Origin: an uncultured Bacillota bacterium
GTDB lineage: Bacteria > Bacillota > Dehalobacteriia > UBA4068
Assembly: GCA_934427095.1 (NCBI GenBank)
Contig: CAKRYM010000122.1
Coordinates: 1 to 5,056, forward strand
DNA: 5,056 nt
Direction of reading: 5' to 3'
The position numbers and the translations under genes were made by a program. The notes below the pieces were generated by a model. It was not told where the DNA came from and searched no databases. It was given only the letters and a program-made list of their open reading frames with translations. Of this stretch, positions 1 through 5,056 are shown in pieces (positions within the stretch are counted from its first letter, which is position 1; every line of letters starts with the position of its first letter).

Positions 1-743
1 AAAGCACGGTCAATACCTGTTCATGACTGGCTACCCAACGTAAAGCTGCCGCCGCATTGCTAGCAAAGCCCGCTTTTTGTAAACAAGCCGTGGCTTTGGG
101 CGGCAGTTTCACCAAAGTACCGCCTCGGATAGGCTCCATCACAATAATAGGCAAATCTGCTTGTTTCAACAAAGCATACTGGCCGGCGGCATCTTGATCC
201 CCCTGCCAATCAAAATAATTCATCTGAATCTGGGCAAAATCCCAATCATAACAATGCAAAATCCCTGGCAAAGCTTCCGGTTGGTCATGAAAAGAAAAGC
301 CAAGGTAAGTGATGCGGCCGCTTTGCCGCAATTGATCCAAGAATCGCAATACTCCCTGTTTAAGTAGCTTTTCCCAAGCTTCTTTGGTCAAGGAATGAAT
401 TAAATAAAAATCCAGGTGATCCGTATGGAGATTGGTTTCGAAAATCTCCAGCATATCCTGTTCATTTCCTTCTGGGGGGCAGTTTCCAGCCTGGCATTTT
501 ATCCGCCAGGTAGAAACGATCCCGGTCATGGCGGTCCACCAATAGTTCGCCCACCATGCGTTCGCTTTCGCCCTGATAGTACACATAAGCGGTATCGAAA
601 TAATTCACGCCCTGACTTAATGCCAGATCAAACATTTCCGTTAATTCTTTGCGGCAAATGCCCGTTTTATCCTGTGGCAACCGCATGGTGCCAAAGCCCA
701 ACAAGGAAGGACCGCTGATTTTCCCCAGCTTACGATGTTCCAT
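1..743 (-). pseudogene. Aldo/keto reductase, frame-broken and cut off by the window edge
   Basis: This is an NADPH-type aldo/keto reductase, a cytosolic TIM-barrel oxidoreductase acting on an unknown carbonyl substrate. Starting at ATG 743, the N-terminal frame gives MEHRKLG, GFGTMRLP (17-23) and FDTAYVYYQGESE (49-61). The usual Asp/Tyr/Lys of the catalytic tetrad are D50, Y55 and K82. This frame stops at 462. Switching frame at the six-G run 474-479 gives an open frame to base 1 that carries the tetrad His (FYLIH, about residue 116), QMNYFDW, VMEPIRGGTLVKL and AALRWVASHEQ, all family-like. Deleting one base of the run joins the halves. Start 743 is preferred (GGAAAGGA about 9 nt upstream); ATG 752 is possible, while the longer open frame to 815 adds non-family residues. 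The C-terminus lies outside the window; the sequence resembles the COG1453-type reductases that often end in a 4Fe-4S domain, which cannot be checked here. Real pseudogene versus sequencing indel is unresolved. Confidence 0.85.
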
Positions 744-799
744 AATCCTCATTCCTTTCCCAGCGCCGCTTTTTTCAGCGGACCACCGTTTTGCTACAC

Positions 800-807
800 A
801 GTATACT
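800..807. promoter_or_regulatory. Palindrome AGTATACT at the predicted start of reductase transcription
   Basis: A perfect 8-bp palindrome lies about 7 nt downstream of the extended -10 of the reductase promoter, where a repressor would block initiation. The arms do not extend further. An operator role for the divergent TetR regulator is inference only; an 8-mer palindrome can occur by chance. Confidence 0.3.
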
Positions 808-813
808 AATAGC

Positions 814-841
814 ATTATAACAAAAAAAAATCTTTTGTGCA
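814..841 (-). promoter_or_regulatory. Extended -10 promoter driving the aldo/keto reductase
   Basis: Read on the minus strand, TGTTATAAT (822-814) is a perfect extended -10 (TGn followed by TATAAT). A weak -35, TGCACA (841-836), matches the consensus at four of six positions with a 16-nt spacer; an extended -10 can work without a good -35. A 9-A run (822-830 on the plus strand) makes the spacer T-rich. Transcription would start near 807, giving a leader of about 65 nt before ATG 743. Confidence 0.65.
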
Positions 842-843
842 GC

Positions 844-872
844 TTTAATTTTTAGATACATTGTTGTATAAT
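844..872 (+). promoter_or_regulatory. Probable promoter of the TetR-family regulator
   Basis: A perfect TATAAT lies at 867-872, with a poor -35 TTTAAT (844-849, three matches) at 17-nt spacing. The start would fall near 879, leaving a leader of about 48 nt before ATG 927. It is divergent from the reductase promoter, with the two -10 boxes only about 45 bp apart, so one bound regulator could affect both. Confidence 0.5.
856..869. promoter_or_regulatory. Candidate TetR-family operator ATACA-N4-TGTAT
   Basis: A perfect inverted repeat with 5-bp arms (ATACA 856-860, TGTAT 865-869) overlaps the -10 of the regulator promoter. A looser relative, ATACA-N7-TGTAA, lies at 889-905 just downstream. TetR/AcrR repressors usually bind such palindromes in the spacer between themselves and a divergent target. 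The match is short and lies in AT-rich DNA, so it is only a candidate. Confidence 0.4.
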
Positions 873-926
873 AAATCGGCATGCCCAAATACATATAAGT
901 TGTAATCTTGTGGAGGTTTCAATTAC

Positions 927-1454
927 ATGCCCCGTCATAATGCAAAACGTAAACTTCGTCAGGCTTTGCTGGATTTACTGGTAGAGCATCCTTTAGATAA
1001 GGTGGACGTTCAAGATATCGCCGCACAAGCGGAAGTGAGCAGACAGACCTTTTATTATAATTTTGCCAATAAAAAAGTGCTGATCCAATGGATCATTACC
1101 GATAACTTAGAACAAGCCTTAACCGCATTCCGCTATCATCGCAATTTACGTACATACCTGGATCATCTGTTTTCTTCTGCCATAGAATGCCGCGTCCTAT
1201 ATACCCAATTGGAGCAGCACACCATGGCTGACTGCGATTATGCAAAAATGGCAGCCCAGGGCTTTTGGGAATGCGCGGGAGCTTTGGACAATACCCTTTC
1301 TGCGGAAGAACTACACGTAGTAGGCTGCATGATTAGCGGCTGCCTAAGCTACTGGGTAAGAAATAGTCAGCCAGGTAATCCCCTTTTACTCACGGATATG
1401 ATTTTGCATCACCTGGAAGAATCCGCCCTAAAAACCTTACTGAACGCAGAATAA
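927..1454 (+). CDS. TetR/AcrR-family transcriptional regulator
   Basis: The 175-aa protein is a typical size for a one-domain-sensor TetR regulator. The N-terminal DNA-binding domain (about 5-53) has the family helix-turn-helix: DVQDIAAQAEVSRQTFYYNF (27-46) followed by NKKVLI. The rest (about 55-175) is helical and diverse, with several Cys (for example in IECRVLY, ADCDY, ECAG, GCMISGCL); it should bind an unknown ligand and dimerise. The style resembles the DhaS-like regulators of Firmicutes, but I cannot place the subfamily firmly. ATG 927 is preceded by TGGAGG at 911-916 with a 10-nt gap. It is divergent from the aldo/keto reductase, with palindromes in the shared spacer, which suggests autoregulation and control of the reductase (inference). 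The GerMN gene follows in the same direction 77 bp later with no terminator in between, so read-through is likely. Confidence 0.93.
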   Translation: MPRHNAKRKLRQALLDLLVEHPLDKVDVQDIAAQAEVSRQTFYYNFANKKVLIQWIITDNLEQALTAFRYHRNLRTYLDHLFSSAIECRVLYTQLEQHTMADCDYAKMAAQGFWECAGALDNTLSAEELHVVGCMISGCLSYWVRNSQPGNPLLLTDMILHHLEESALKTLLNAE

Positions 1455-1466
1455 TACGCCTTCCCC

Positions 1467-1500
1467 GGCATAACCTAGCGTTTGCCGCATATATTATGCC
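1467..1500. repeat. 7-bp inverted repeat between regulator and GerMN gene
   Basis: GGCATAA (1467-1473) and TTATGCC (1494-1500) are exact inverted arms around a 20-nt loop. The loop is long and no T-run follows, so this is not a terminator. It might be a protein-binding site or a weak leader hairpin before the GerMN gene; TATATT at 1490-1495 could be a weak -10 overlapping the right arm, but no matching -35 is visible. Chance is possible. Confidence 0.3.
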
Positions 1501-1531
1501 CATAGAAACCGATGCAAAGGTGGGCATATCA

Positions 1532-2185
1532 ATGAGAAGGGACAGAATCATTATCGCCGCGCTATGCGTTGCCGCCATTGGCGTCTGCGTAGCCGGAAAC
1601 AACTGGGTTGAACAGCTACAATTATTTAAACACGGCGACACGGAAACCCAAATGCAAGAAGAACAAGCCACGGAAGATCAGGATAGCACAATCGTGGAGG
1701 ATCAGCTGCAAAGCTCCTTAAACAATACCAGCGCCCAAGAAGAGCAGCCGCAAGAGGAAGACGCTCAGGATCAAGATCAGGTAGACGGTGAAAGCACGGA
1801 AGTGGTCCTGTATTTCGCTTCTGCGGATGGGAACACCCTGGAGGGAGAAGTGCGGGAAATCCCCAAGGAAGACGGTGTCGCCCGGGCTACCATGAATCAA
1901 TTGATTTCCGGGCCTAGGGATGAGGATCTTACCGCCACCTTACCCACTGGCACAGAATTGTTGGACATCGATATTTCCAACGGCCTCTGCACTGTGGACT
2001 TCAACGAAGCCCTGATGAATGGGCTGACGGATAGTGGCGCGCAGCTGATGGCCTTATACAGTATTGTCAACACCCTAACGCAGTTCGATTCCGTGGAGCA
2101 GGTACAGATTCTGGTAGAAGGTCAGCAATTAGGAGAAATCAGCGGCGTAGACGCATCCCAGGCCATGACTGCCATGAGTTTTTAA
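1532..2185 (+). CDS. Membrane-anchored GerMN-domain protein
   Basis: The 217-aa protein has three parts: a short basic N-terminus with one hydrophobic helix (about 6-22), an acidic Gln/Glu/Asp-rich linker (about 35-88), and a GerMN domain (about 89-215). Domain hallmarks are VVLYFAS (91-97), then MNQLISGP (121-128), LPTGTELLDIDISNGLCTVDFN (137-158), the QLMALYSIVNTLTQF region and VQILVEG. GerMN is named from Bacillus GerM, which acts outside the membrane in sporulation and germination; related single-domain proteins also occur in non-sporulating Firmicutes, so a spore role is not implied. The Cys residues at 12 and 19 lack a proper lipobox, so I read the helix as an uncleaved anchor with the domain outside. 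ATG 1532 is chosen over 1496 because AAAGGTGGG (1516-1524) sits 7 nt before it, while 1496 has no ribosome site. It probably shares a transcript with the TetR gene and ends at the terminator 2204-2235. Confidence 0.88.
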   Translation: MRRDRIIIAALCVAAIGVCVAGNNWVEQLQLFKHGDTETQMQEEQATEDQDSTIVEDQLQSSLNNTSAQEEQPQEEDAQDQDQVDGESTEVVLYFASADGNTLEGEVREIPKEDGVARATMNQLISGPRDEDLTATLPTGTELLDIDISNGLCTVDFNEALMNGLTDSGAQLMALYSIVNTLTQFDSVEQVQILVEGQQLGEISGVDASQAMTAMSF

Positions 2186-2203
2186 CACTTTTTGAACATA
2201 ATA

Positions 2204-2235
2204 GGCCGGTTCACCAAGGGTGAACCGGTTTTTTT
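2204..2235 (+). terminator. Strong intrinsic terminator after the GerMN gene
   Basis: A perfect 10-bp stem, CCGGTTCACC (2206-2215) with GGTGAACCGG (2219-2228), encloses a 3-nt AAG loop and is followed at once by seven T (2229-2235). G2204 and G2205 can add wobble pairs. It lies 19 bp after the GerMN stop and closes the rightward TetR-GerMN unit. Confidence 0.95.
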
Positions 2236-2334
2236 AAAGGATTCTCTTCATAAGGCACGAATGTAATCTAAATACAGCCTTTTGGCGGAGATCTTGTGGA
2301 AAAACCACTTTAAACAAAGAAAAGGGGCGTCATA

Positions 2335-2901
2335 ATGACCATTGTTCACGCAATCTGTACTGTATGCCAAGGAATTCATACTGTAGACGACCAAAAAGAC
2401 GCTGCGATTTGCCCCCTTTGCGGCGAAGCTTATGTGGTAGAAAGAGCTGTTCGCCGCTATCGGGAAAATTTTCCCTCTTGGGATGATGAAAAAGCCTATT
2501 CTGATTTTATCATTGACGACCAAGGCGTATTGACTGCTTATCATGGGCAAGCAGAAACCGTCATCCTGCCGCCAGAGGTCAAAGCCATCGGCGACGAAGC
2601 CTTTGCTTACTGCACCAGCATACGCCGGGTGGAAATTCCTGCCAGCGTGGAAACCATCGGGGACTGCGCTTTCTTAAAATGCACCCAATTAGCAGAAGTG
2701 ATTTTGGCTGATGCAAGTATACAAATCAGCAGTAACGCCTTTTGGGATACGCCTTATTTCCAGCAGGAAATCGCCCTAAGACAGGCGGAAAGCCGCCGGG
2801 AACAACAAGCTTTTTGGCGGCGTATGGGCCGTTGCAAACAATGCGGCGGACCTCTGCGTCGGAATGTCTGCAAAGATTGCGGTTGGAAACAAGAAGATTA
2901 A
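2335..2901 (+). CDS. Small BspA-type leucine-rich-repeat protein flanked by two zinc ribbons
   Basis: The 188-aa protein has three parts. The N-terminal zinc ribbon has C8-x2-C11 and C26-x2-C29. The middle carries LRR_5 (BspA/Treponema-type) repeats at about 60-140, seen in ILPPEVKAIGDEAFAYC (77-93), then the near copy VEIPASVETIGDCAFLKC (99-116) and a last degenerate turn ending in ISSNAFWDTPYF. An Arg/Gln-rich helix (145-164) leads to a second ribbon, C167-x2-C170 and C179-x2-C182, ending four residues before the C-terminus. There is no signal peptide or membrane segment, so it should be cytosolic, unlike the large surface BspA proteins. LRR_5 repeats usually mediate protein contacts; the partner is unknown. 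ATG 2335 follows AAAGGGG (2321-2327) at 7 nt. Isolated between two terminators, it is probably monocistronic, but I see no clear promoter in 2236-2334. Confidence 0.85.
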   Translation: MTIVHAICTVCQGIHTVDDQKDAAICPLCGEAYVVERAVRRYRENFPSWDDEKAYSDFIIDDQGVLTAYHGQAETVILPPEVKAIGDEAFAYCTSIRRVEIPASVETIGDCAFLKCTQLAEVILADASIQISSNAFWDTPYFQQEIALRQAESRREQQAFWRRMGRCKQCGGPLRRNVCKDCGWKQED

Positions 2902-2963
2902 TCTTTTCCTTCCCCCTGGGCTAAGTGTCCATGGTTCCAACAAAAAAGAAACGTTATCCATAT

Positions 2964-3000
2964 AAAAAATCCTCCTCTTTTCAAAAAGAGGAGGATTTTT
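2964..3000. terminator. Bidirectional terminator between convergent genes
   Basis: AAAAATCCTCCTCTTT (2965-2980) pairs with AAAGAGGAGGATTTTT (2985-3000) around a TCAA loop (2981-2984), making a near-perfect 16-bp hairpin. The A-run on the left arm and the T-run on the right let it work on both strands: rightward for the LRR gene and leftward for the UbiX gene. The UbiX stop codon (complement of 2999-3001) overlaps the end of the hairpin, so the leftward transcript has essentially no 3' untranslated spacer. Confidence 0.92.
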
Positions 3001-3610
3001 ATGCTTTCGGCGGGCCATTCCATGGCCGGAAACGAGAAAAGGAAAGGCCGAATTGCATCAGCACCTTACCCACCACATGATCGATCTGTTCTTCCAAAGA
3101 AGAAGCGCCGTGATAAAACGTCAACATCGGCGGCACAATGGCGCAGCCTGCTTCCATGGCGGCAAGCATATTTTTCACCTGGATACGATTTAACGGCATT
3201 TCCCGGGTAACCAATACGACCGGGCGGCCTTCCTTCAAACAACAATCCGCCGCCCGCACCAATAAGGTCGCGGAATACCCATTGGCAATGGCGGAAAGGC
3301 TTTTCATGCTGCAAGGCAGCACAATCATGCCTTCGGTGAGAAACGAACCGGAAGCAATGGCTGCGGCAAAATCTTTGTCATCATACACATAATCCCCTAA
3401 TGCCTCCACTTCCCCTAAGCTTAGATCGGTTTCCAAAGCAAAGTTGCGCTTAGCCCCTTCCGTAATGACCAAATGAATTTCATAATCCGGATAAGCCCGC
3501 AAAGCTTCTAAGAGGCGATAACCCATAATCACCCCGCTGGCGCCAGATATACCCACAATAAGCCGCTTTTTCTGTTCTGTTTCTGTACTTTGTCCGTGGA
3601 TAATCTCCAC
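2999..3610 (-). CDS. ubiX: UbiX-family flavin prenyltransferase
   Basis: UbiX/Pad1-family enzymes prenylate FMN with dimethylallyl phosphate to make prenyl-FMN, the cofactor of UbiD-type decarboxylases. The 203-aa protein is family-sized in the cytosolic flavoprotein fold. Visible motifs are the FMN-binding loop VGISGASGVIMGYRLLEAL (19-37), LPCSMKSLSAIANGYS (98-113), LLVRAADCCLKE (116-127), LVTREMPLN (133-141) and the prenyl-site region PPMLTFYHG (160-168). Y166 matches the active-site Tyr; the region near the C-terminal conserved basic residue reads VVGKVL (179-184) with Lys. The N-terminus has about 15 extra residues before KRLIVGISG, where many family members begin. The start is GTG 3610, yet the ribosome site GGGAGG (3615-3610) overlaps it, so the exact start is unsure. 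It lies 21 bp after the transporter stop, almost certainly co-transcribed. No UbiD is present in the window. Confidence 0.93.
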   Translation of the reverse strand: MEIIHGQSTETEQKKRLIVGISGASGVIMGYRLLEALRAYPDYEIHLVITEGAKRNFALETDLSLGEVEALGDYVYDDKDFAAAIASGSFLTEGMIVLPCSMKSLSAIANGYSATLLVRAADCCLKEGRPVVLVTREMPLNRIQVKNMLAAMEAGCAIVPPMLTFYHGASSLEEQIDHVVGKVLMQFGLSFSRFRPWNGPPKA

Positions 3611-3631
3611 CTCCCATACAAAGGAATTGGG

Positions 3632-4957
3632 TCAAACAATACCAAGCAAATGCCAATAAGGATAAGTCACCAATACTGTAAACACCAAACCAACCCCAAT
3701 CCGCACGGCCATAATGCGAATCAAGTATTTACTGTGTAGCCAACCATAGGCATACAACAGCATCAAAGGGGCGATTTCATAAGGGAGCAAGGCATGGTTA
3801 AAGCCCATAATCATGGCATACCCCCCTAAGGTAGCGGAATAGCCTAAGGTGGTCGTTAGCTCCGCTACTGGCACCATCAAGGTACCGATTAAGGCCAAAG
3901 GGTTCAGGGCAAAGTTGGCGATAATGGCAAATACATAAATCATCATCACCAGGCCCAAGCTGGAGAATTGCGAAAAAATAGGATAAACAAAATCCACTAC
4001 TATACCAGGGATGTCCAGTAAGGTCGCTACTTTCCCAATGGCTAAAGCGCCGGCCAAATAAAAGACAATGGAAAATTTAATCTGGTCAAAATCCTTATTT
4101 TCCAACAGTTTGACGCCAGGACAAAAGCATAGGCTGCCCATTAACACCATGACCCAAGCGCTTTCTATGCCATGAAGGTTCTCGGTTAAGAGCAGAATAA
4201 TGATGACCACGCTCACCACCGTTACCTTTTTCTCCTGCTTGGTCATGGGGCCTAACTGGGCGTATTGCGCTAACAGCGTTTCTTTAGGGATTTGTTTGCA
4301 TTTGGGTTTCAGTAAAAAAACCAAGGCCACGGAAACTACTGTCCAAAGGAGAGCAGGCAGCAGCATATCCTTAGCCCAGCCCAGCCAAGTAATCTCCACA
4401 CCCATACTCTGTAAAATACTGGCGGAAAGAATGCTGTCCGTGCTGGCCGTGAGAAAAGCCATTTTGGGGGACCACAAAGCCAAAAAGACCACCAGCATAA
4501 TGGCAGAAGCAGTCTTGTCCTTAGGCGAAAGGCCGATCAATTCACATAAACCAATAGCAATGGGCGTTAAAATCAGCACCTTGACCATGACCGAAGGGAT
4601 TAATGGCGTCAATATGGTACAGACCAAGGCCAAAGCCAAAGCAATCCCTCGAAAGGAAGTGCCGGTAAAGAGCAAAATACGGTAAGCCAACCGCTTTACC
4701 AGGCCGGTACGCAACAAAGCTTGGCCAAAAATCAAACCGCCAATCACAATCCAGGGCGTATCCGTAAGCCAGCCCCCTAAAGCGACTTCCACTGGGGCTA
4801 CCTGAAAAACAATATAAAATACCGGTAAAAGAATGCCCACAATGGGATCGGAAATCAGCTCAAAGGCCCACATCAAAATAGCCCACAGGGTAATCATCAA
4901 AAAAGCCTTGATTTCATAAGTAGCAGGCACAAAGCATAATGCCGCCAACAAAACCAA
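3632..4957 (-). CDS. SLC13/DASS-like organic-anion transporter, 5' end uncertain
   Basis: This polytopic inner-membrane protein (441 aa from TTG 4957) has about a dozen hydrophobic segments and the two-fold repeat of the divalent anion:sodium symporter (SLC13) family, which moves di- and tricarboxylates or sulfate. Supporting regions are LWAILMWAFELISDPIVGILLPVFYIV (24-50), then PWIVIGGLIFGQALLRTGLVKRLAYRIL (68-95), the first re-entrant region LTPLIPSVMVKVLILTPI (116-133) and the second ANFALNPLALIGTLMVPVAEL (347-367). The classical SNT motifs at these two sites are missing (SVM and LNP), so substrate and sodium use may differ. TTG 4957 has GGGGGA five bases before it, but begins inside TM1; in-frame codons up to about 5000 extend TM1 (KKINSIFIWGIS) without a start codon. 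ATG 5003 lies one base out of frame, across a T6 and an A7 run. It is translationally close to UbiX, suggesting a linked acid substrate. Confidence 0.82.
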   Translation of the reverse strand: MVLLAALCFVPATYEIKAFLMITLWAILMWAFELISDPIVGILLPVFYIVFQVAPVEVALGGWLTDTPWIVIGGLIFGQALLRTGLVKRLAYRILLFTGTSFRGIALALALVCTILTPLIPSVMVKVLILTPIAIGLCELIGLSPKDKTASAIMLVVFLALWSPKMAFLTASTDSILSASILQSMGVEITWLGWAKDMLLPALLWTVVSVALVFLLKPKCKQIPKETLLAQYAQLGPMTKQEKKVTVVSVVIIILLLTENLHGIESAWVMVLMGSLCFCPGVKLLENKDFDQIKFSIVFYLAGALAIGKVATLLDIPGIVVDFVYPIFSQFSSLGLVMMIYVFAIIANFALNPLALIGTLMVPVAELTTTLGYSATLGGYAMIMGFNHALLPYEIAPLMLLYAYGWLHSKYLIRIMAVRIGVGLVFTVLVTYPYWHLLGIV

Positions 4958-5056
4958 GGAAATCCCCCATATAAAGATGCTATTAATTTTTTTGAAAAAA
5001 CATACTGAAATTCTTGTATTTCAAAATCACCTTTTTCTTGAAGAGCTTCATATACC
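4958..5056 (-). other. Edge region upstream of the transporter: frame-broken start or end of another gene
   Basis: This AT-rich stretch holds the likely true N-terminus of the transporter. The transporter frame has stops at 5050, 5029 and 5023 and no ATG or GTG after them. A second frame has ATG at 5051 and 5003, reads MKLFKKKVILKYKNFSMFF, then stops after QKN; one base deleted in the T6 (4995-5000) or A7 (4987-4993) run would join it to KKINSIFIWG of the transporter. The third frame is open from the edge at 5055 to 4897 and looks coding at first (EALQEKGDFEIQEFQYVF), which might be the end of an upstream gene or a longer N-terminal domain. I cannot decide between these without sequence beyond 5056. 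Confidence 0.4.

Noticed and set aside
474..479. Programmed frameshift in the aldo/keto reductase
   Set aside because: A C6 run on the coding strand is not a standard slippery heptamer, no stimulatory hairpin or internal ribosome site is evident, and the family is not known to use recoding.
416..718. 100-codon plus-strand open frame over the reductase
   Set aside because: It is antisense to conserved aldo/keto reductase motifs on the minus strand and looks like an unstructured Pro/Arg-rich shadow translation.
1496..1531. Longer start for the GerMN protein at ATG 1496
   Set aside because: There is no ribosome site before it, and the extra residues put polar and acidic residues before the basic N-terminus and anchor helix; ATG 1532 has AAAGGTGGG at good spacing.
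2296..2308. GTGG-AAAAA-CCAC hairpin in the leader of the LRR gene
   Set aside because: A four-base-pair stem is too short to call a regulatory element and has no T-run or alternative pairing that I can see.
3001..3210. Plus-strand open frame starting just after GAGGAGG-N5-ATG
   Set aside because: The apparent ribosome site is the right arm of the bidirectional terminator, and the frame runs antisense to the well-supported UbiX gene; its translation has no recognisable features.
4200..4685. 161-codon plus-strand open frame inside the transporter
   Set aside because: It is antisense to transmembrane segments of the transporter; such mirror frames are common opposite hydrophobic coding DNA, and it has no ribosome site or family motif.
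1..5056. CRISPR array, insertion sequence, tRNA/rRNA, riboswitch or defence island
   Set aside because: No spaced direct repeats, transposase motifs, terminal inverted repeats, cloverleaf sequence or conserved riboswitch core could be seen, and the gene content is metabolic and regulatory.

Overview
The window looks like ordinary chromosomal DNA from a low-to-mid GC Firmicute. The signs are AGGAGG-type ribosome binding sites, short intergenic gaps, strong hairpin-plus-T terminators, a GerMN-domain protein and a small BspA-type leucine-rich-repeat protein with zinc ribbons. A Clostridia or Negativicutes source is plausible, but nothing here fixes the genus. I see no RNA gene, insertion sequence, phage gene or CRISPR array.

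Left part (1-1454): an aldo/keto reductase gene runs leftward out of the window and is divergent from a TetR/AcrR-family regulator. The 183-bp spacer carries a near-ideal extended -10 promoter for the reductase, a -10 for the regulator, and small palindromes at the expected control positions, so the regulator probably controls itself and the reductase. The reductase reading frame is broken at a run of six G (474-479); removing one base restores a continuous family-like protein.

Middle (1455-3000): a membrane-anchored GerMN-domain protein follows the regulator on the same strand and ends in a strong terminator. Next is a monocistronic-looking zinc ribbon/LRR/zinc ribbon protein. A bidirectional terminator at 2964-3000 separates it from the convergent leftward genes.

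Right part (2999-5056): a leftward pair, first an SLC13/DASS-like membrane transporter, then 21 bp later a UbiX-family flavin prenyltransferase. UbiX makes prenylated FMN for UbiD decarboxylases. No UbiD is in the window, so its partner lies upstream of 5056 or elsewhere. The pairing suggests uptake (or exchange) of an organic acid linked to prenyl-FMN-dependent decarboxylation. The 5' end of the transporter looks frame-broken near homopolymer runs at 4987-5000, the second such break in the window. That pattern fits either sequencing or assembly indels or real decay.

I did not find a convincing undescribed system. The points most worth checking are the two homopolymer frame breaks, the transporter lacking the classical SNT motifs beside an orphan UbiX, and the two-zinc-ribbon LRR protein.
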